Assembly: GCA_021464525.1 (NCBI GenBank)
Contig: JADRCO010000047.1
Span: forward strand, 1 to 63,341
Direction: 5' to 3'
Source of the DNA: Rhizophagus sp. LPA8_4_AMF
Taxonomy: Eukaryota > Glomeromycota > Glomeromycetes > Glomerales > Glomeraceae
Length of the DNA: 63,341 nt
Shown here: in pieces, positions 1-12,122 of the stretch
Numbering within the stretch: the stretch's first letter is position 1
Layout of the letters: each line of letters begins with the position of its first letter
Position numbers and translations under genes: made by a program
The notes under the pieces: model-generated
What the model was told of the DNA's origin: nothing
The model's database searches: none
Seen by the model: only the letters and a program-made list of their open reading frames with translations

Positions 1-191
1 AAGCATATTTAGTATTTACAAATATAATCTTCAATGTAAAATTGCAAAAATATATTATTCATTCTCGCAAATTTGATCACATGATGATACGATGTAAAAT
101 TACTAGTACGGAAAATCAAAACTTATTTTTAAGGGTCCGTCTGAGTACGGAAAAATTTAAATTTTTTTTTTAAGCGTCTGTCGTAACTTGT

Positions 192-277
192 ATTACCGTA
201 CTGTACTAATTTACTATATACTCTTTTGATAGTACGTACGTTTACAAAATTCATATTACCGTACTGTACTAATTTAT
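192..277. repeat. Direct repeat pair around attaccgtactgtactaatt
   Basis: The string attaccgtactgtactaatt occurs at about 192 and again at about 252, followed in both cases by a short TA-rich run. Related TACGG/CCGTA words are scattered through the first 300 bases. Function unknown. Confidence 0.6.
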
Positions 278-541
278 ATATATTCGCTTTTTTCAAGCTT
301 AGTTTTAAATTAAATTTTTTAAACTACGATAATTTTTATGGGAAACATTTTTTATTTTGATCACATATTCATCATCATTATACGTCTTAAACGTCTTTTT
401 TTTTTATTTTATTTGATAATGTAAAAACGTAAAAGACCATGATCTTGTATAAAGTCTTGATCCATGTGCCGTATATTCCTTTTTTTTGCTATCGTATTAT
501 ATTGTGGAATTTATAACTTCAAATAGTAAGAATATAAATTA

Positions 542-640
542 TCCGTAGACGCAAAAGGTATATAAAAGTACAAAAGTTATTATTTGAATATACAAATTGC
601 AAAAGTGATCACTTTTGTATATTCTTTTTGTGCTTACGGA
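542..640. repeat. Foldback (palindromic) element, about 99 bp
   Basis: The outer arms tccgtagacgcaaaag and cttttgtgcttacgga... are near-complementary inverted repeats. An inner hairpin runs from gaatatacaaa (586) to ttttgtatattc (624) and is centred on the perfect palindrome caaaagtgatcacttttg. Almost the whole element can fold back on itself, as in a very small MITE. No family was identified. Confidence 0.6.
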
Positions 641-1832
641 GGCCGTATTATAACAGATCTTCTACATAAATAATTTAATAATTCCTTTTTAATAGTACTA
701 TTGACTATCAATCTCATGATGCAAGAGGCATTATCATAATTTATGTATAACCGGGGATTTTTTGAATTTTGGTACTATCAGTTTGTAGAGAAAATCGAAT
801 AAAAGAAGCTTATTCTGTTTTAGGATCATTATTGACATATAATAAACGAACTTTCTATCTTGAGAAACTATTTTAGAGTATTAATTATTATTTCAATGTA
901 AAAGAATTTAACTCATGATGAGTTGAGGTAGTATGTAAATTATGAGATGAAATCACTTGGAACATCCCACTCAAGGATATAACTAATACATAGATTTAAG
1001 AAATTACGTACAATAACATTTGACAAATAAGATGAATTAAAGATTTTTAAAATGCTTATATCATAAAAATGAATATACTTGAAATCCCGCTTTAAATTTG
1101 TTCCAGGGTAAGTAAAAAATAAAAATTTCGGTTTGGATATTTATTATTTTGTAAAATAAAAAATAAAAAATTCTTAATAAATATTTCTTACGATCTCAGG
1201 ATACTAATTATATATTTTTCACTATTAATAATCACTCTAAAATATGAAAAAAATAATAAGGTGCTATTTTTTTTTGCACGGATCACGTAATTTTCAACTA
1301 TACTTTTTGTTAACTTCTTATAATAATGTATCTTTTATAGGGAGACGAACTGTGGTTTAAGCATATAAAATATAAAAGTTTATTCTCATTCTGCACCTGA
1401 ATATACATCATATTATTATTTAAACATGAGCTGAAAATAAATAACGGAAGTTGCCTTAGATCCTAATTACAAAATCGTCGTAAAAGTATCTATTTTTATT
1501 ATTATTTGAATCTAAATGTTTTGGATCTTTCAAATATAGCGATAACTATTATATAAAAAATTAGCTGCATGCTTCACTTTACTTCACTTTAGAACATATA
1601 TTTTAGTTTACGTTATAATTGTATAAATAAATATCATACTGTATTTTGATTTTTATTTGTTTTGTGTTAATTAAATAATGTGTATAAATTCATTTATATA
1701 TGTGTGTATATATATGATAAACTATTAGGCAGAAGTATCGTAATAAATAATAAATAAATAATATTTAATTATTATATAGTTATTTTTTAGCTAAATATGC
1801 TAAATCTAACCTTTTGACGAATATGCCAAGAC

Positions 1833-3941
1833 TTAATCATAGACACCTACTCCCAATTTCTTTAATAAATTAATCGCTTTAATATTATCTTGTAAAGCAG
1901 CTTTTCTTAACCATTTAATTCCTTCAACTTCATCTTTTGGAGTATTACATTTTCCTTTATAATATATATCACCCAAATTAAATTGTGCAGTGGGATTATT
2001 TCCTTCATTAGCAGCTTTTTTAATGTATTCCATAAATATTTTTTGACTTTCTTCTTTATCAAGAAATTGTTTAAAAGTAAAAGCATAACGTAATTGAGCA
2101 TCAGAATTTCCTTCATCAGCTGCTTCTTTAAGTAATTTTTTACCTTCTTCTTCACGTCCTTTAATATCATTAAGAAGTCCATCCCATAAATAACGACCTT
2201 TCCAATACTTTGCTGTCGTATTCTTATTTCCTGCATGAAATTCAAAACATTCCCACGCTTTTTCATGTTCTTTATTTTCAAAAGCTCTTATTCCTTCTTC
2301 TAGTGTAATTACCGGTTTTATAATAACAGGGGTAATATCCTCATCTGGTAATTCTAGATCAGCATCAATACTATCTTTTGATCCATCTAAATCTAAGGTT
2401 TTATCAGGGAGTAAACCTAGTGAATTATCTTCAAACATATAACTAATAGAAGTATATAATTCTTCTAACAAATCTAATAATTTCATAAAAGGAATACGTT
2501 CATGCGGATTTTGCTTCCAAGCTATAAATATAAAATCAATAATTAAAATATAATACATTGTAATTTTTTATAAAAGAAAATAATTTTTTTTTTACTTACT
2601 GTCACTTATAATATTTTTATATTCTTTTTGATAATTTTCAGGAATTGAAGATCCAAATGTAATTTTTTCTCTATTACCTTTAGTAACATGATCCACAATT
2701 CTTTCTATCTCCCAACCCTGATATGGAACCTTTTCAAATGAAAGTTCCCAAAGTAACATACCAAAACTAAAAATTTCGCATTGTGTTGTATAAGGTTTAT
2801 TGTTTAATTTTTCTGGGGCCATCCAACGCAATATGTCTCCTATCGTTTGATCCATTGTAGTAGTTTTCCAATCAAAAGAACGAGCTAACTCAAAATTATA
2901 AATTTTAGGTTCTAAACTTTCTGTCATTAAAATATTTTCACATCTCAAGTCATGATGTAAAATGTCAACGTGTTGTAAGAATATAAGACCACGACAAATT
3001 TCAAGAGCGATTCGAACTTTATAATGCCATTTGATATCTTTAACTTCATAAAGTTCTTTCAAAGTTCCACGTTCAGCCCACTCAAAAATCATAACATTAC
3101 GTTTTTCAATTGTTGAAATACCATAAAATTTAAGAATACGTTTACATCCAACAGATAATTTCATTAAAATTTCAAGAAGTCTTTGTGTTTTTTGACTTGG
3201 TTCAATTTCTTCCTCAGTGAATTTACAAGCTACCTCTTGTCCTTGATAAATTTTCTTTATAATAACTTTAGGTTCTTTACCACGAGGTTTTACTCGCATA
3301 GTTTGTAATAATTGCTTTGAATCAATCTTACTTACACCTTGTAAAATTTTATCAGTTTTATCATTTTCATCATCTATATGACTCTTCATATGCTTTATTT
3401 CATCATAAATAGTATCCAATTTACTATCAATTTCTTCAAAATATTTGGACATATATTTAGACATTTCAGCCAAATCTTCTTTTAAGGCTTCATCATCAAT
3501 TCTTCTCTGTTCTTCACTAGCAACTGCCATAGTAAAATTTAAATCTTTCATAGCATTATCATAATCATTTGTGAGTTTATCAAATTTATTCTTAATATTA
3601 TAAGCTTTTGCATATTTCTTAATACCCTGAATATTTGAAATATCAGAGACAAATACTTTAATTTCCTTTAAAACATATATGAATCTATTAAAAGCTTTAT
3701 AATATTCTTCATTCCGAAATTTACTTTCATTTTTTTGTTTTCTTCTTTGTAATGTATTAATAGCATTATTAGCCATTATCATTCGTTCCACTAAAACATC
3801 ACAAATCTTTCTATTATATTCCGCCGTTTCATAAATATCTATGATTTCACTTATTAATCCTGTAGCTACAGTAATTAATGGTAAATATGGTCCTATAGCT
3901 TCTCCTATTAAATTTAAAGCGAATTGAGCTTTGGAAGTCAT
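1833..3941 (-). CDS. MLKL-like protein: HeLo-like helical domain, pseudokinase, Sel1 repeats
   Basis: Two exons, complement(join(1833..2521,2600..3941)), encode 676 aa; the 78-bp intron has a GTAAGT donor and a TAG acceptor. Residues 1-150 are a helical bundle resembling the N-terminal domain of MLKL (HeLo/HELL type). Residues 130-200 look like a brace or coiled coil. A TKL kinase fold spans about 225-480, and Sel1-type repeats follow at about 495-660. The VAxK lysine is present (K240), but no GxGxxG loop is visible. HRD reads HHD (329-331) and DFG reads NFE (349-351), so a pseudokinase is likely; human MLKL also has GFE in place of DFG. By family analogy the helical domain could act at membranes under control of the pseudokinase, which is inference. 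The intron sits in the kinase C-lobe, and the next exon restores the expected W-K-Q-x-P-x-x-R-P-like helix. Sel1 repeats normally mediate protein contacts. The start is the first in-frame ATG. Confidence 0.85.
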
Positions 3942-4544
3942 CTTTCTAAATGAAAAATTAAATATTATAATATATGATTTTTTTTTCTATTCAATTTCCA
4001 GTAAAAAAAAATTTAAAAAATTTTTAGTGAAGGGTCATTTTATACTTTTTTTGGGGTAAAAAAATTTTTTTTTTTTTTGTTCTACAGTTCTCTTTCATGG
4101 AGTATTTTCTCCGATAATTCCAATGAAAAATGGTTACAAAAGAATTATTGTACGACTAATTACCCGCAGTTTTTACAAAATTAATTAGCCCAGTTTGGAA
4201 TTGGAAACAATGATCAGATTAAGCATGGGTTAGAATTGGCCTAATTTGGAATTAAGACAACGATCAAGATCAGAGATTTGATGATTGGTCGGGGTTTTTA
4301 TTCCTTTTACTAAATACGACATAAAAAACTGTTTTAGCAGTAATACTTTCCTTAATAATAAAATCAAAAAAAAACCTCTATAGTAATACACTCCTTTTTC
4401 GGTCCGTATATTTTGTTTCTTAAGAAAGAATAAAAGGTATTTTTAATTTTTTATTGTTAGATACGTCATTTTTCATTTTTTATCTTACAGTGTTGTCATT
4501 TTAATAATTTTTACTAATGTAAATTGCACTCTAATCGGAAATTC
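3942..4544. other. Spacer upstream of the MLKL-like gene
   Basis: Non-coding, with long T and A runs near 4060. A loose direct repeat, gcccagtttggaattgg and ggcctaatttggaatt, lies at about 4188 and 4239. No exon was recognised. Confidence 0.5.
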
Positions 4545-5690
4545 TTAGAATTAAAGCTTTTTGGATCTATATAAGGTATAATATCAATCAATTTAATACT
4601 TTTTTAATATAAAATATATTATTGATTTATATTTCTATATTATTTGCATAAAATAATCAATTTATAAAAATAATACCAGATTTTGATGAATAATGTAAAT
4701 ATTGTTCAGTCGATTAGGAATATGCGGAATTTTAATGACCGATATTTTTATGAGACATCCAATATTGAAATCGTTATTAGTAGCCTTAATTCCTATTGGT
4801 TACCGCAGTATTCCTAATGAACTATAACTCAGTTATTGGATGGGGGATATCGTTCTGCCCTCACTGATCATATTGACTGATAAAATAAACTAACTTTATT
4901 TGATTAGCTTTTAATAAGCTTTACACAATATTGTTATAAACTCATAAATAATATTGATCAATTTAAAACAATATCGGTCAGTAAAAGTCTAAATGATCTT
5001 ACTGGCTGAACGATAACTCTTTTATAACTATTTAATATAAAACAGCATTTGCCTATTGTAAAGCTAAGTTTAGCTTATCAGTTCATTAAATTCTCGTTAA
5101 AATAATAACTTAATGTACCACTATCAGCGTATTCCATAATCTTATTCGGCTGAAAATTGTATAAACATCAAATAATTTAATAATTATTCCACAAAATAAC
5201 GTACAATATATTGTACTAATAGCATACTTACAAAGTAATACGAAATATACTCTGGTATTGACCTTTTATCCTTGAAACATCATAGAATTGTAAAATAATT
5301 TTATGTTCAATATTATGAAATAATTCTTATAAACCAAGTATTAAAGATAAATTAATTTTTAATTCCTTAAAATTTAGAATATTTAATACTGTACCTCACG
5401 AATAACTCTGCGATGAATTAATTACATTATTATTACTAAAGGACGGAATTCAAAACAAAAAAAATCATTTTCAAATTTAGCGCAGAAGACATGTCCTCCT
5501 ACTATTGAACAAATTTCTTTGTAGTCCGAATATTAATAGTATCTGATTTCTCTTTCAGTAATTATCTAAATAAATTCGCATTATTACCATTTGTTCCCGT
5601 AAACTTGCCCCTCTTTCGCTTAAGTACTAATGTTTTTCAAATATTTAATTTTCGGTTTAAATTGATGATAAATTGAGCTTTTTAAATGTC
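4545..5690 (-). pseudogene. Relic of a TKL kinase gene, interrupted by an inverted-repeat element
   Basis: Pieces of the 5' half of the two-kinase gene at 7660-10179 appear here in the same order and strand. They are a C-lobe fragment near 4560-4600, the HxN-loop exon remnant near 4675-4700, its continuation at about 5045-5145, the small N-lobe exon at about 5270-5335, and first-exon sequence at about 5390-5680 that includes gtacctcacgaat and ctctttcgctt. Stops and indels break every reading frame. An inverted-repeat element (4701-5018) splits the exon at 4700 from its continuation. Not expected to encode protein. Confidence 0.75.
4701..5018. mobile_element. MITE-like element inserted in the kinase relic
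   Basis: The left end, attgttcagtcgattagg, and the right end, ctggctgaacgataac, are imperfect inverted repeats. The similarity continues inward for about 60 bp: both sides contain gaccgatattt followed by a caatatt-like word. Related sequence occurs inverted at about 33204-33480. No transposase is encoded, so it is non-autonomous if it is a transposon. Confidence 0.55.
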
Positions 5691-7659
5691 TTTGGCTCTT
5701 GTGTATGACTATAAGATCATTGGCTGATTTTTCTTTATGACATGAGTGTTGCAATTTAAAGTTTATTTTAAAAAAATTAATTCGTATCAAAATATATAAT
5801 CCAATAATATACTAATAATATTTGTAATATATGTACTTAAAAGTATTTCCCAAGTGTATTTTTTTTTCAGAAATCAAAAAGCAATATAGTACAGCAGAAA
5901 TGATGGACTACGCAGACTAAATAATTATATTACAGAATTCCAGATTTAAATATCAATAACAGAATTTGAAGAATTTTCCAAAAATTTAAAGATTACTCGA
6001 AAAGTAGGAGAAAATAATTTTGGAATTTAAAAAAATAATTTTTTTTTTGTGTGCAATAGCCAATAGCGTACATAAAAACCCTAGATTATAATTTTAGTAA
6101 AAAAAAAAAAAAGATCCCTATCTAATGAAAAACAAAAATAAATTAAATGAAAAAATTAATATTTGAATATTTGAAACATCATAAAAAACATCATAAAAAA
6201 CGATTTTCTCTTTTTAAAAAATTAATTATTATTATTTATTTTTTACTTTACATTATAGGAAACGCTAATTATTTAATTATCATAAATTGTATTACGTGTT
6301 TAATAATCAGTTAAATTCAAAATAACATATATTTTTTTTTATTTACGTATAAGCTCGGTAATTTAATTATTTCGAATCAAATTACGTGAAATTTATTATC
6401 ATTGTTTTTTCTTTTTTTGGTTTTTCCGGTAAATTTTCAGTTGTTTCGAAATTTTAATACTTTTGATTGTGAATGCTTCTGATCTTGATGAATTGATATT
6501 TTTTTTCATTCAAAATATCATGTTTTTACATCATTTGTACCGATTTTACGATTTTCCAGTAAATATAACGTCGTTTCTTTGACAAAAATACGGAATATTG
6601 ATTTATTATCGAAACCGGATAACCGCGAGTAAAAAATTGAAATATTATTCCACATTCTAAAATCGACTTTCTAGAATTGATAAAAGTTAATTGAATTTTT
6701 TTACCTTGTCGACTTAACGACTTTTAATAAAACAGCTTGATATACTAATCGATAAATTCCGCACGCGTGACATGTAAACAAAAAAAATAAAATTTATGAA
6801 ATTTTTTGGAAAAAAAAGAAACAAATTTTACCAATCTACTAGCTTATATATGCAATAAATGAAATAATTTATTAATGGAGTTAATGATTACGCGACTCCT
6901 TTATGGCGATAATTAGTCCGAAGGGCTATTATTACGAAAGATGATGCAAAGGTCATGTTATTGATGCATCCTTAAGTAAGCGGACAAAGTGGCACTTTGG
7001 ATTGTACTGTATAACGATATCCGTAATAATAATTACATATAATTGGATGATTTAAACTATATAACAGTCTAATAGCGGCACGTATTATTATCGGTTTGAC
7101 GGGATCGTTTCATGTAATTTTTATAATAAACTTCCATTATTATCCAATAATTTATTATTATACTAATATATAGTAATATGAGATAACCGACCAAAATAAC
7201 AATTATGTAAAATCTGCATGAACTTATGAGGAAAATTGATAATTATACGTATTGTTTCGCTATTTTGAAAATCCAGAAGAAATTGTTTTTCGGCATTTTT
7301 AACATATATCGAAGTTTTTAAAGTTGGTTAAAACAATTGAAATTTATGGAGGAAAAAGTTCTAAAATGTCACTTTTTTAAACGACAAAAAAATTTTTATC
7401 GATAGATGGAAATTTACTAGAAACGAACAAATCACATTTTTTACTAATAAAATACATAAGTTTCTATGCGTTGGTAACAATAATTAAAAAGATTATCATT
7501 ATTATTAGTACAAATAATTAATTTTATCGATATATTTAACATAAATATTTTGTAATTATTCTTCACGAACTAATAAATAAAAGGTTATAATATATAGTAA
7601 ATCATGAATTATTAATCAATTATAAAATAAAGTTGAATCATAAAATTAAATTTAAAAAC
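5691..7659. other. Non-coding 3' flank of the two-kinase gene, with repeats
   Basis: No exon chain is seen. About 6360-6770 and 6880-6910 match 11290-11665 and 12150-12185, so the duplication that copied the kinase 3' half includes this flank. The segment 7027-7235 belongs to a repeat shared with 32952-33201. Confidence 0.55.
7027..7235. repeat. Dispersed repeat shared with 32952-33201
   Basis: The two copies share long near-identical runs, including agtctaatagcggcacgta, tatcggtttgacgggac/tcg and the stretch from ccgaccaaaataacaatt to gcatgaacttatgagga. The second copy carries an extra palindrome next to gcggcacgta. No coding capacity; probably a non-autonomous transposon family. Confidence 0.6.
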
Positions 7660-10179
7660 TTACGTAAGATATAAAGATGAAGTTGATTTTAAAGCTTGTG
7701 AATTATCTGCAATTAATGTTTATCGTAATTAAATATAGTTTAAAATTGAGCATAAAAAAAAATATATCTATATATTATTATTATATTTATACCTTCAATT
7801 AATTTATTTTTAACATTAATTCCAAAACCCATTTTTTCAAATTCTTCAAGTACTTCGCTAATGGTTGGTCTTTGTTTAGGTTCTTGATCCCAACATTTTA
7901 TATAAAGTTCTTCATATTCTTTAGGAGTCTCGGGAATTGGAATTTCACGTTTTCCTGCACAAATCAGTGCAACTTTTTCACTTTCTGTAACGCAATCTTT
8001 AAATGGGGGACACCCACTAGAAATTTCCCATATTAATACACCAAAGCTATAAATATCTGAAGATTTAGTATATGGAAATTTGGAATCTAAAATTCGTTTA
8101 GGTTCTACATAAGCTATATGACCAAAATTGCCTATATAAGCCGAACTTTGATTTTGAATTTTCGAAATACCAAAATCTATTATTTTGGCATTATTTTCAT
8201 GGATAACTATATTTTTAGAATGCTAAAAAAAAAATTATTAATGATAATTATATGACCAGATTATTTAATAGAAATGCTGAAAACTTTTCAGTTTACTATG
8301 AGAAACGAATTTGACCACTTTGTAGCAAATTTTTAATCTTCACAGTTCACAGTAACCTGTGAAGTCTGATGACGTGTAATACTATTATAAATACTTACCA
8401 GGTCTCTATGTAAGACATTTTCATTATGTAAATAATTTAATCCATCTGCAATTTGAAATGCCAATCTTTTTTTATCTTCCCAAGTTAGTTTTTTAAAATT
8501 ATCTTTAAGATAATTTCGAAGGTCACCACCATTAGCATATTGCATAACAAGTAAGTATTCTTTTGTCGTAACGTCTAAAATAAAGTAAATTAATATAAAG
8601 TAAATATTTTCAAATTCAACTAAAAAAAAATGTTTTAAATTACCTTGGCTAATACCGAAACAACGTACGATTCTATCACAATAATCAAAATGTAAATAAA
8701 TTTTTAATTCATGTATGAATGCGTCTAATATATCATTTCTAACAGCATCTGTGTTGGTTAACTTTTTATAAACAACATAATTTCCTGTTTTGGTCCAAGT
8801 AGCTTTTATAATATGTCCAAATCCTCCCTTCTTAAAAAATTCTGGTTTCGTCAATTCATTGAATGGTATGAAATTAACAACTTTATTATTCAAAGCATTT
8901 TTAATCCATTCGGTTGCATTATCACTTGGATTATTAACTTGAAAATTATTAGACAATCTTAACTGATTAAGAGTTGAAACAACTTGCTGCATATTTGGAC
9001 GTTTTTGTGATTCAAAATTCCAACATTCTAAATAAATAAATAAATTAGTATAGTTAGATGTTGAATTATTGAATCAAATATTATTACCTGTATATAATTT
9101 ACTATATTCTTCTGGAGTTCCATCAATAATTTCTTCTCTTTTTCCAGATAATATATCTGATGCTAAACTAAATTCATACCTTTCATCGCGGAATGGTCGA
9201 TATCCACTTGAAATTTGCCATAAAAACATACCAATACTATACACATTAGATGTTTTATCTTCTTGAAAATCATGAGTATTAAAACTTTTTGGATCCTTAT
9301 AAGATATAATACTATCAATCATTTTAGATGGCATTGTCATTTCTTCTTCTGATAAACCAAGGCCTGTCAGCTTAATACTTTTTTGATGTACAAATATTTT
9401 ACTGTCACGCTATTATTTTATTATATAATAATAGTTAATTTTCAAAATTATTTGCATAAAAGAAAGTTAAATAAAATTATTACCAAATTGTGATGAATAA
9501 TGTTCTTATCATGTAAATATGATACCGCACTCGCCAATTGAAAAGCTAAGTTAATTTTATCATTCCAATTAAGTTCATCAAAATGTTCGTCGAAATAAGT
9601 ATCTAATAAACCACTATCAACATATTCCAAAACTAAAATATGTTTATTCATATGAAATATCTCTCCTGTATATTGTATAGTGTTAAATTAATTTAATAAT
9701 TATTCTATGCCATTTGATTAATAAAACTATAATTTATTATACTAATTAGCATCCACAAAAATGATGAAGAAATACACTTTGCCAACTGACCTTCCTTCCT
9801 TGAAACGCCGCAGAATTTTAAAATATTTTTATGGCTAATACTATGAAGTAATTCTAACTATATTTTGTTTTAAATATAAAGATAAATTAATTTTTTAATA
9901 AATTTCTTAATTTCTTAGAACGTTCATATATAGTACCTCACGAATAGTTTCTTCACTACTACATAAAAATTCCAAGGTAAAAAATTCATCATCGAATTTA
10001 GCACGGACGGAATTTCCCTTTCTCGTCAATTCTTTGAAGTTCGAATATTCGTAGCATCTGATTTCTTTTTCAATAATGAAATTTTGTAACAAATCGTTAG
10101 GATTTTTTGCCTCTGTGGACTTTCCTTTCTTTCGCTTGAATAACTTGAATACCAATTTTAAGGGTTTAAATAAAGACAT
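7660..10179 (-). CDS. Two-kinase protein: pseudokinase fused to a TKL kinase
   Basis: Eight exons encode 616 aa: complement(join(7660..7706,7793..8222,8399..8574,8644..9027,9088..9409,9484..9665,9791..9857,9937..10179)). All phases close. The first kinase domain, about residues 30-295, is degenerate: the VAIK lysine is lost (LEF), HRD reads HHN (161-163), the catalytic Asn position is Lys, and DFG reads GLG (180-182). The second, about 320-590, looks intact: GGFG loop, Lys near 359, HRD 455-457 with Asn462, and DFG 474-476. Exon 8644..9027 carries both the last helix of kinase 1 ([10 protein letters not shown]) and the N-lobe of kinase 2, which is direct evidence that the two domains form one protein. 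A JAK-like or plant-tandem-kinase-like regulatory arrangement is inference. The substrate is unknown. A short 47-nt last exon ends in SLYLT. Confidence 0.85.
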
Positions 10180-11686
10180 TTTAAGTTTAAAATTTATCTA
10201 GTTATTAAATTTGTGCTGCTATTTGACACCCACACAGTTTCACAGTCCTAAATTAGGATTCATAAGAAATAAAATGTTGTGGCAAGCTGTCGCTGTCTTC
10301 GAAATGGTTAAAATCGATGTCGATCATGCAACAAAAAAAAACAAAAAAGTATGAGATTGATCCGTGTTTTATATTTCATGCTTTTTCCGTGATTGTATCA
10401 TTTTCATGGAATTTATAGTGGAATTTTCATCTCTCTAACACGGATATCCGTGAATGTATCATTTTCACGGAATTTTTACAAAAGCCACGGAGAAATAATG
10501 GGAATGTTCGGATAAAAATTTTTATAGGGCTCAGATGAATAGATGTTATTCACCTAAGTATAACGCCCAAGATCAGGTTAATTAGAAAATTTCGTAAAAA
10601 ATAATTCTAATCATGTGATCTATAATTTACCGTGCGTTATTTTCCATAACGGAATATACCGTATAGCGAACGTTTTTTGAATTTTTTTCATTAGAAATGG
10701 AAAATTTTCTCCTTTGAAGTTTTCTTGAAAAATTCATCTTTTCGTAAAATCAAAGTTTTTGGTTTTACCAAAAAATTCAAGTTTTTTTCTTATTTAAATA
10801 TACAGTAGTTATAAGTATAATTATGATTGATAAAAAAAAACAACTTTTTAAAAAAGAAAGAATTCTCACAATTTAATTTATTTTTTTTTTTAAATAAAAG
10901 AAAAAACTTTTGGAACTTTTTTAATAAAAAAAGAACTATTATGATCGTTTTTTATTTGATAGAAACTAAAATTTATTGATCAAAATTCTGGCATGAAATT
11001 TGGGGTATTCAAAGAATTTAATGAAAATGATATGCTTAGAAATTTACTTTTATTAAAATAGTGGCATTGAAAAAATTGCGGTTAAGTTATCTAATAATTT
11101 ATTTTTGAGTTTTTAATTTTAATTATTCCTTCTTCTTGCAAAAGAAAATTTTCAGTATTTCATTTTAATTAAATTTATATAAGGATCATTCATGTTTCAA
11201 TATTTATTATCAAAACATCAAAATCGAAACATAATTTTATGATAAAAAGGCTTCTAGCTCCTTCAATAATCTATTTCTTGTTTTTTATATGAAATTTATT
11301 ATTATCATTTTTTAGAACATATTTTTGAATACTTTGCTTCTGATTTTGATAAAGTGATATTTTATTCAAAATTTCATGTTTTAAATCATTTTGTACCACT
11401 TCCAGTAAACATAACTACTAAGCCTCTTTAGAATACTCACAAAAGAATAAAATTCAATAATATTCAAAGGCTAGGAAAAATCAAGGTTACCGCCGTTTCT
11501 TTGACAAAAATATGGAAGTTAGATTTATTATTGAAACCCGAAAATAAAAAAGGATAATGGTGAACGATAAAAATAATGGATAAGATTGAGTTAATAGAAT
11601 TTTTTACCTTGTCGACTTTTAAAACAGTTTGATATACTAAGAAATTCCGCACGAATGATATGTAAACAAAAAAAAGAATATATTAT
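10180..11686. other. Spacer between the two multi-kinase genes
   Basis: Only very short reading frames are present. About 11290-11665 matches 6360-6770, the 3' flank of the neighbouring kinase gene. Near 10370-10500 the words ccgtgattgtatcattttcatgg and ccgtgaatgtatcattttcacgg form a direct repeat. No gene is supported. Confidence 0.55.
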
Positions 11687-11900
11687 TACAGCTAATTTCA
11701 AAAATGTCGGGACACTTAGCAAATTTTAAAGAACTCGGAAATATTCGGTAAAGTTTGATATAAAACCAAAATTATACGCTAATTTTGGAGTACTGTTCCG
11801 AGAATGGTGGTATAATTTTATCTTATTTTGAGCTTTACCGAATATTTCCGAGTTCTTTAAAATTTGCTAAGTGTCCCGACCTTTTTGAAATCGGCTGTAA
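11687..11900. mobile_element. MITE copy 1 of a tandem pair
   Basis: This 214-bp element has terminal inverted repeats of about 70 bp. The left arm, from ttacagctaatttcaaaaa through gtcgggacacttagc to aatattcggtaaa, is mirrored at the right end, which closes with cggctgtaa. The middle is unique and non-coding. The termini differ from those of the element at 30428. Confidence 0.8.
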
Positions 11901-11906
11901 TGGAGT

Positions 11907-12122
11907 TTACAGCTAATTTCAAAAAGGTCGGGACACTTAGCAAATTTTAAAGAGCTCGGAAATATTCGGTAAAACTTGATATAAAATAAAAATTACACGC
12001 TAATTTTGGAGTACTGTTCCGAGAATGGCGGTATAATTTTATCTTATTTTGAGCTTTATCGAATATTTCCGAGCTCTTTAAAATTTGCTAAGTGTCCCGA
12101 CCTTTTTGAAATCAGCTGTAAA
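11907..12122. mobile_element. MITE copy 2 of a tandem pair
   Basis: A second copy of the element at 11687-11900, in the same orientation and separated from it by about six bases. Arms and middle are near-identical apart from scattered substitutions (gaactcgg versus gagctcgg). The right end reads cagctgtaa. Confidence 0.8.

Larger units (their letters stand above)
1..1832. other. AT-rich spacer, no gene seen
   Basis: No coding exon chain is apparent on either strand. It contains two copies of the 22-bp direct repeat attaccgtactgtactaatt at about 192 and 252, and the foldback element at 542-640 described separately. The remainder is AT-rich with homopolymer runs. Confidence 0.6.

Noticed and set aside
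1907..2281. Overlapping 124-aa minus-strand frame
   Set aside because: It lies inside the Sel1-repeat exon in another frame and reads as lysine/leucine-rich low complexity; it is a shadow.
9069..9266. Plus-strand 65-aa frame, and its twin at 14001
   Set aside because: Antisense to kinase exons; its conservation is explained by the kinase duplication.
11464..11652. 62-aa minus-strand frame
   Set aside because: Lies in duplicated non-coding flank; the paired region near 6600 does not keep the frame open.
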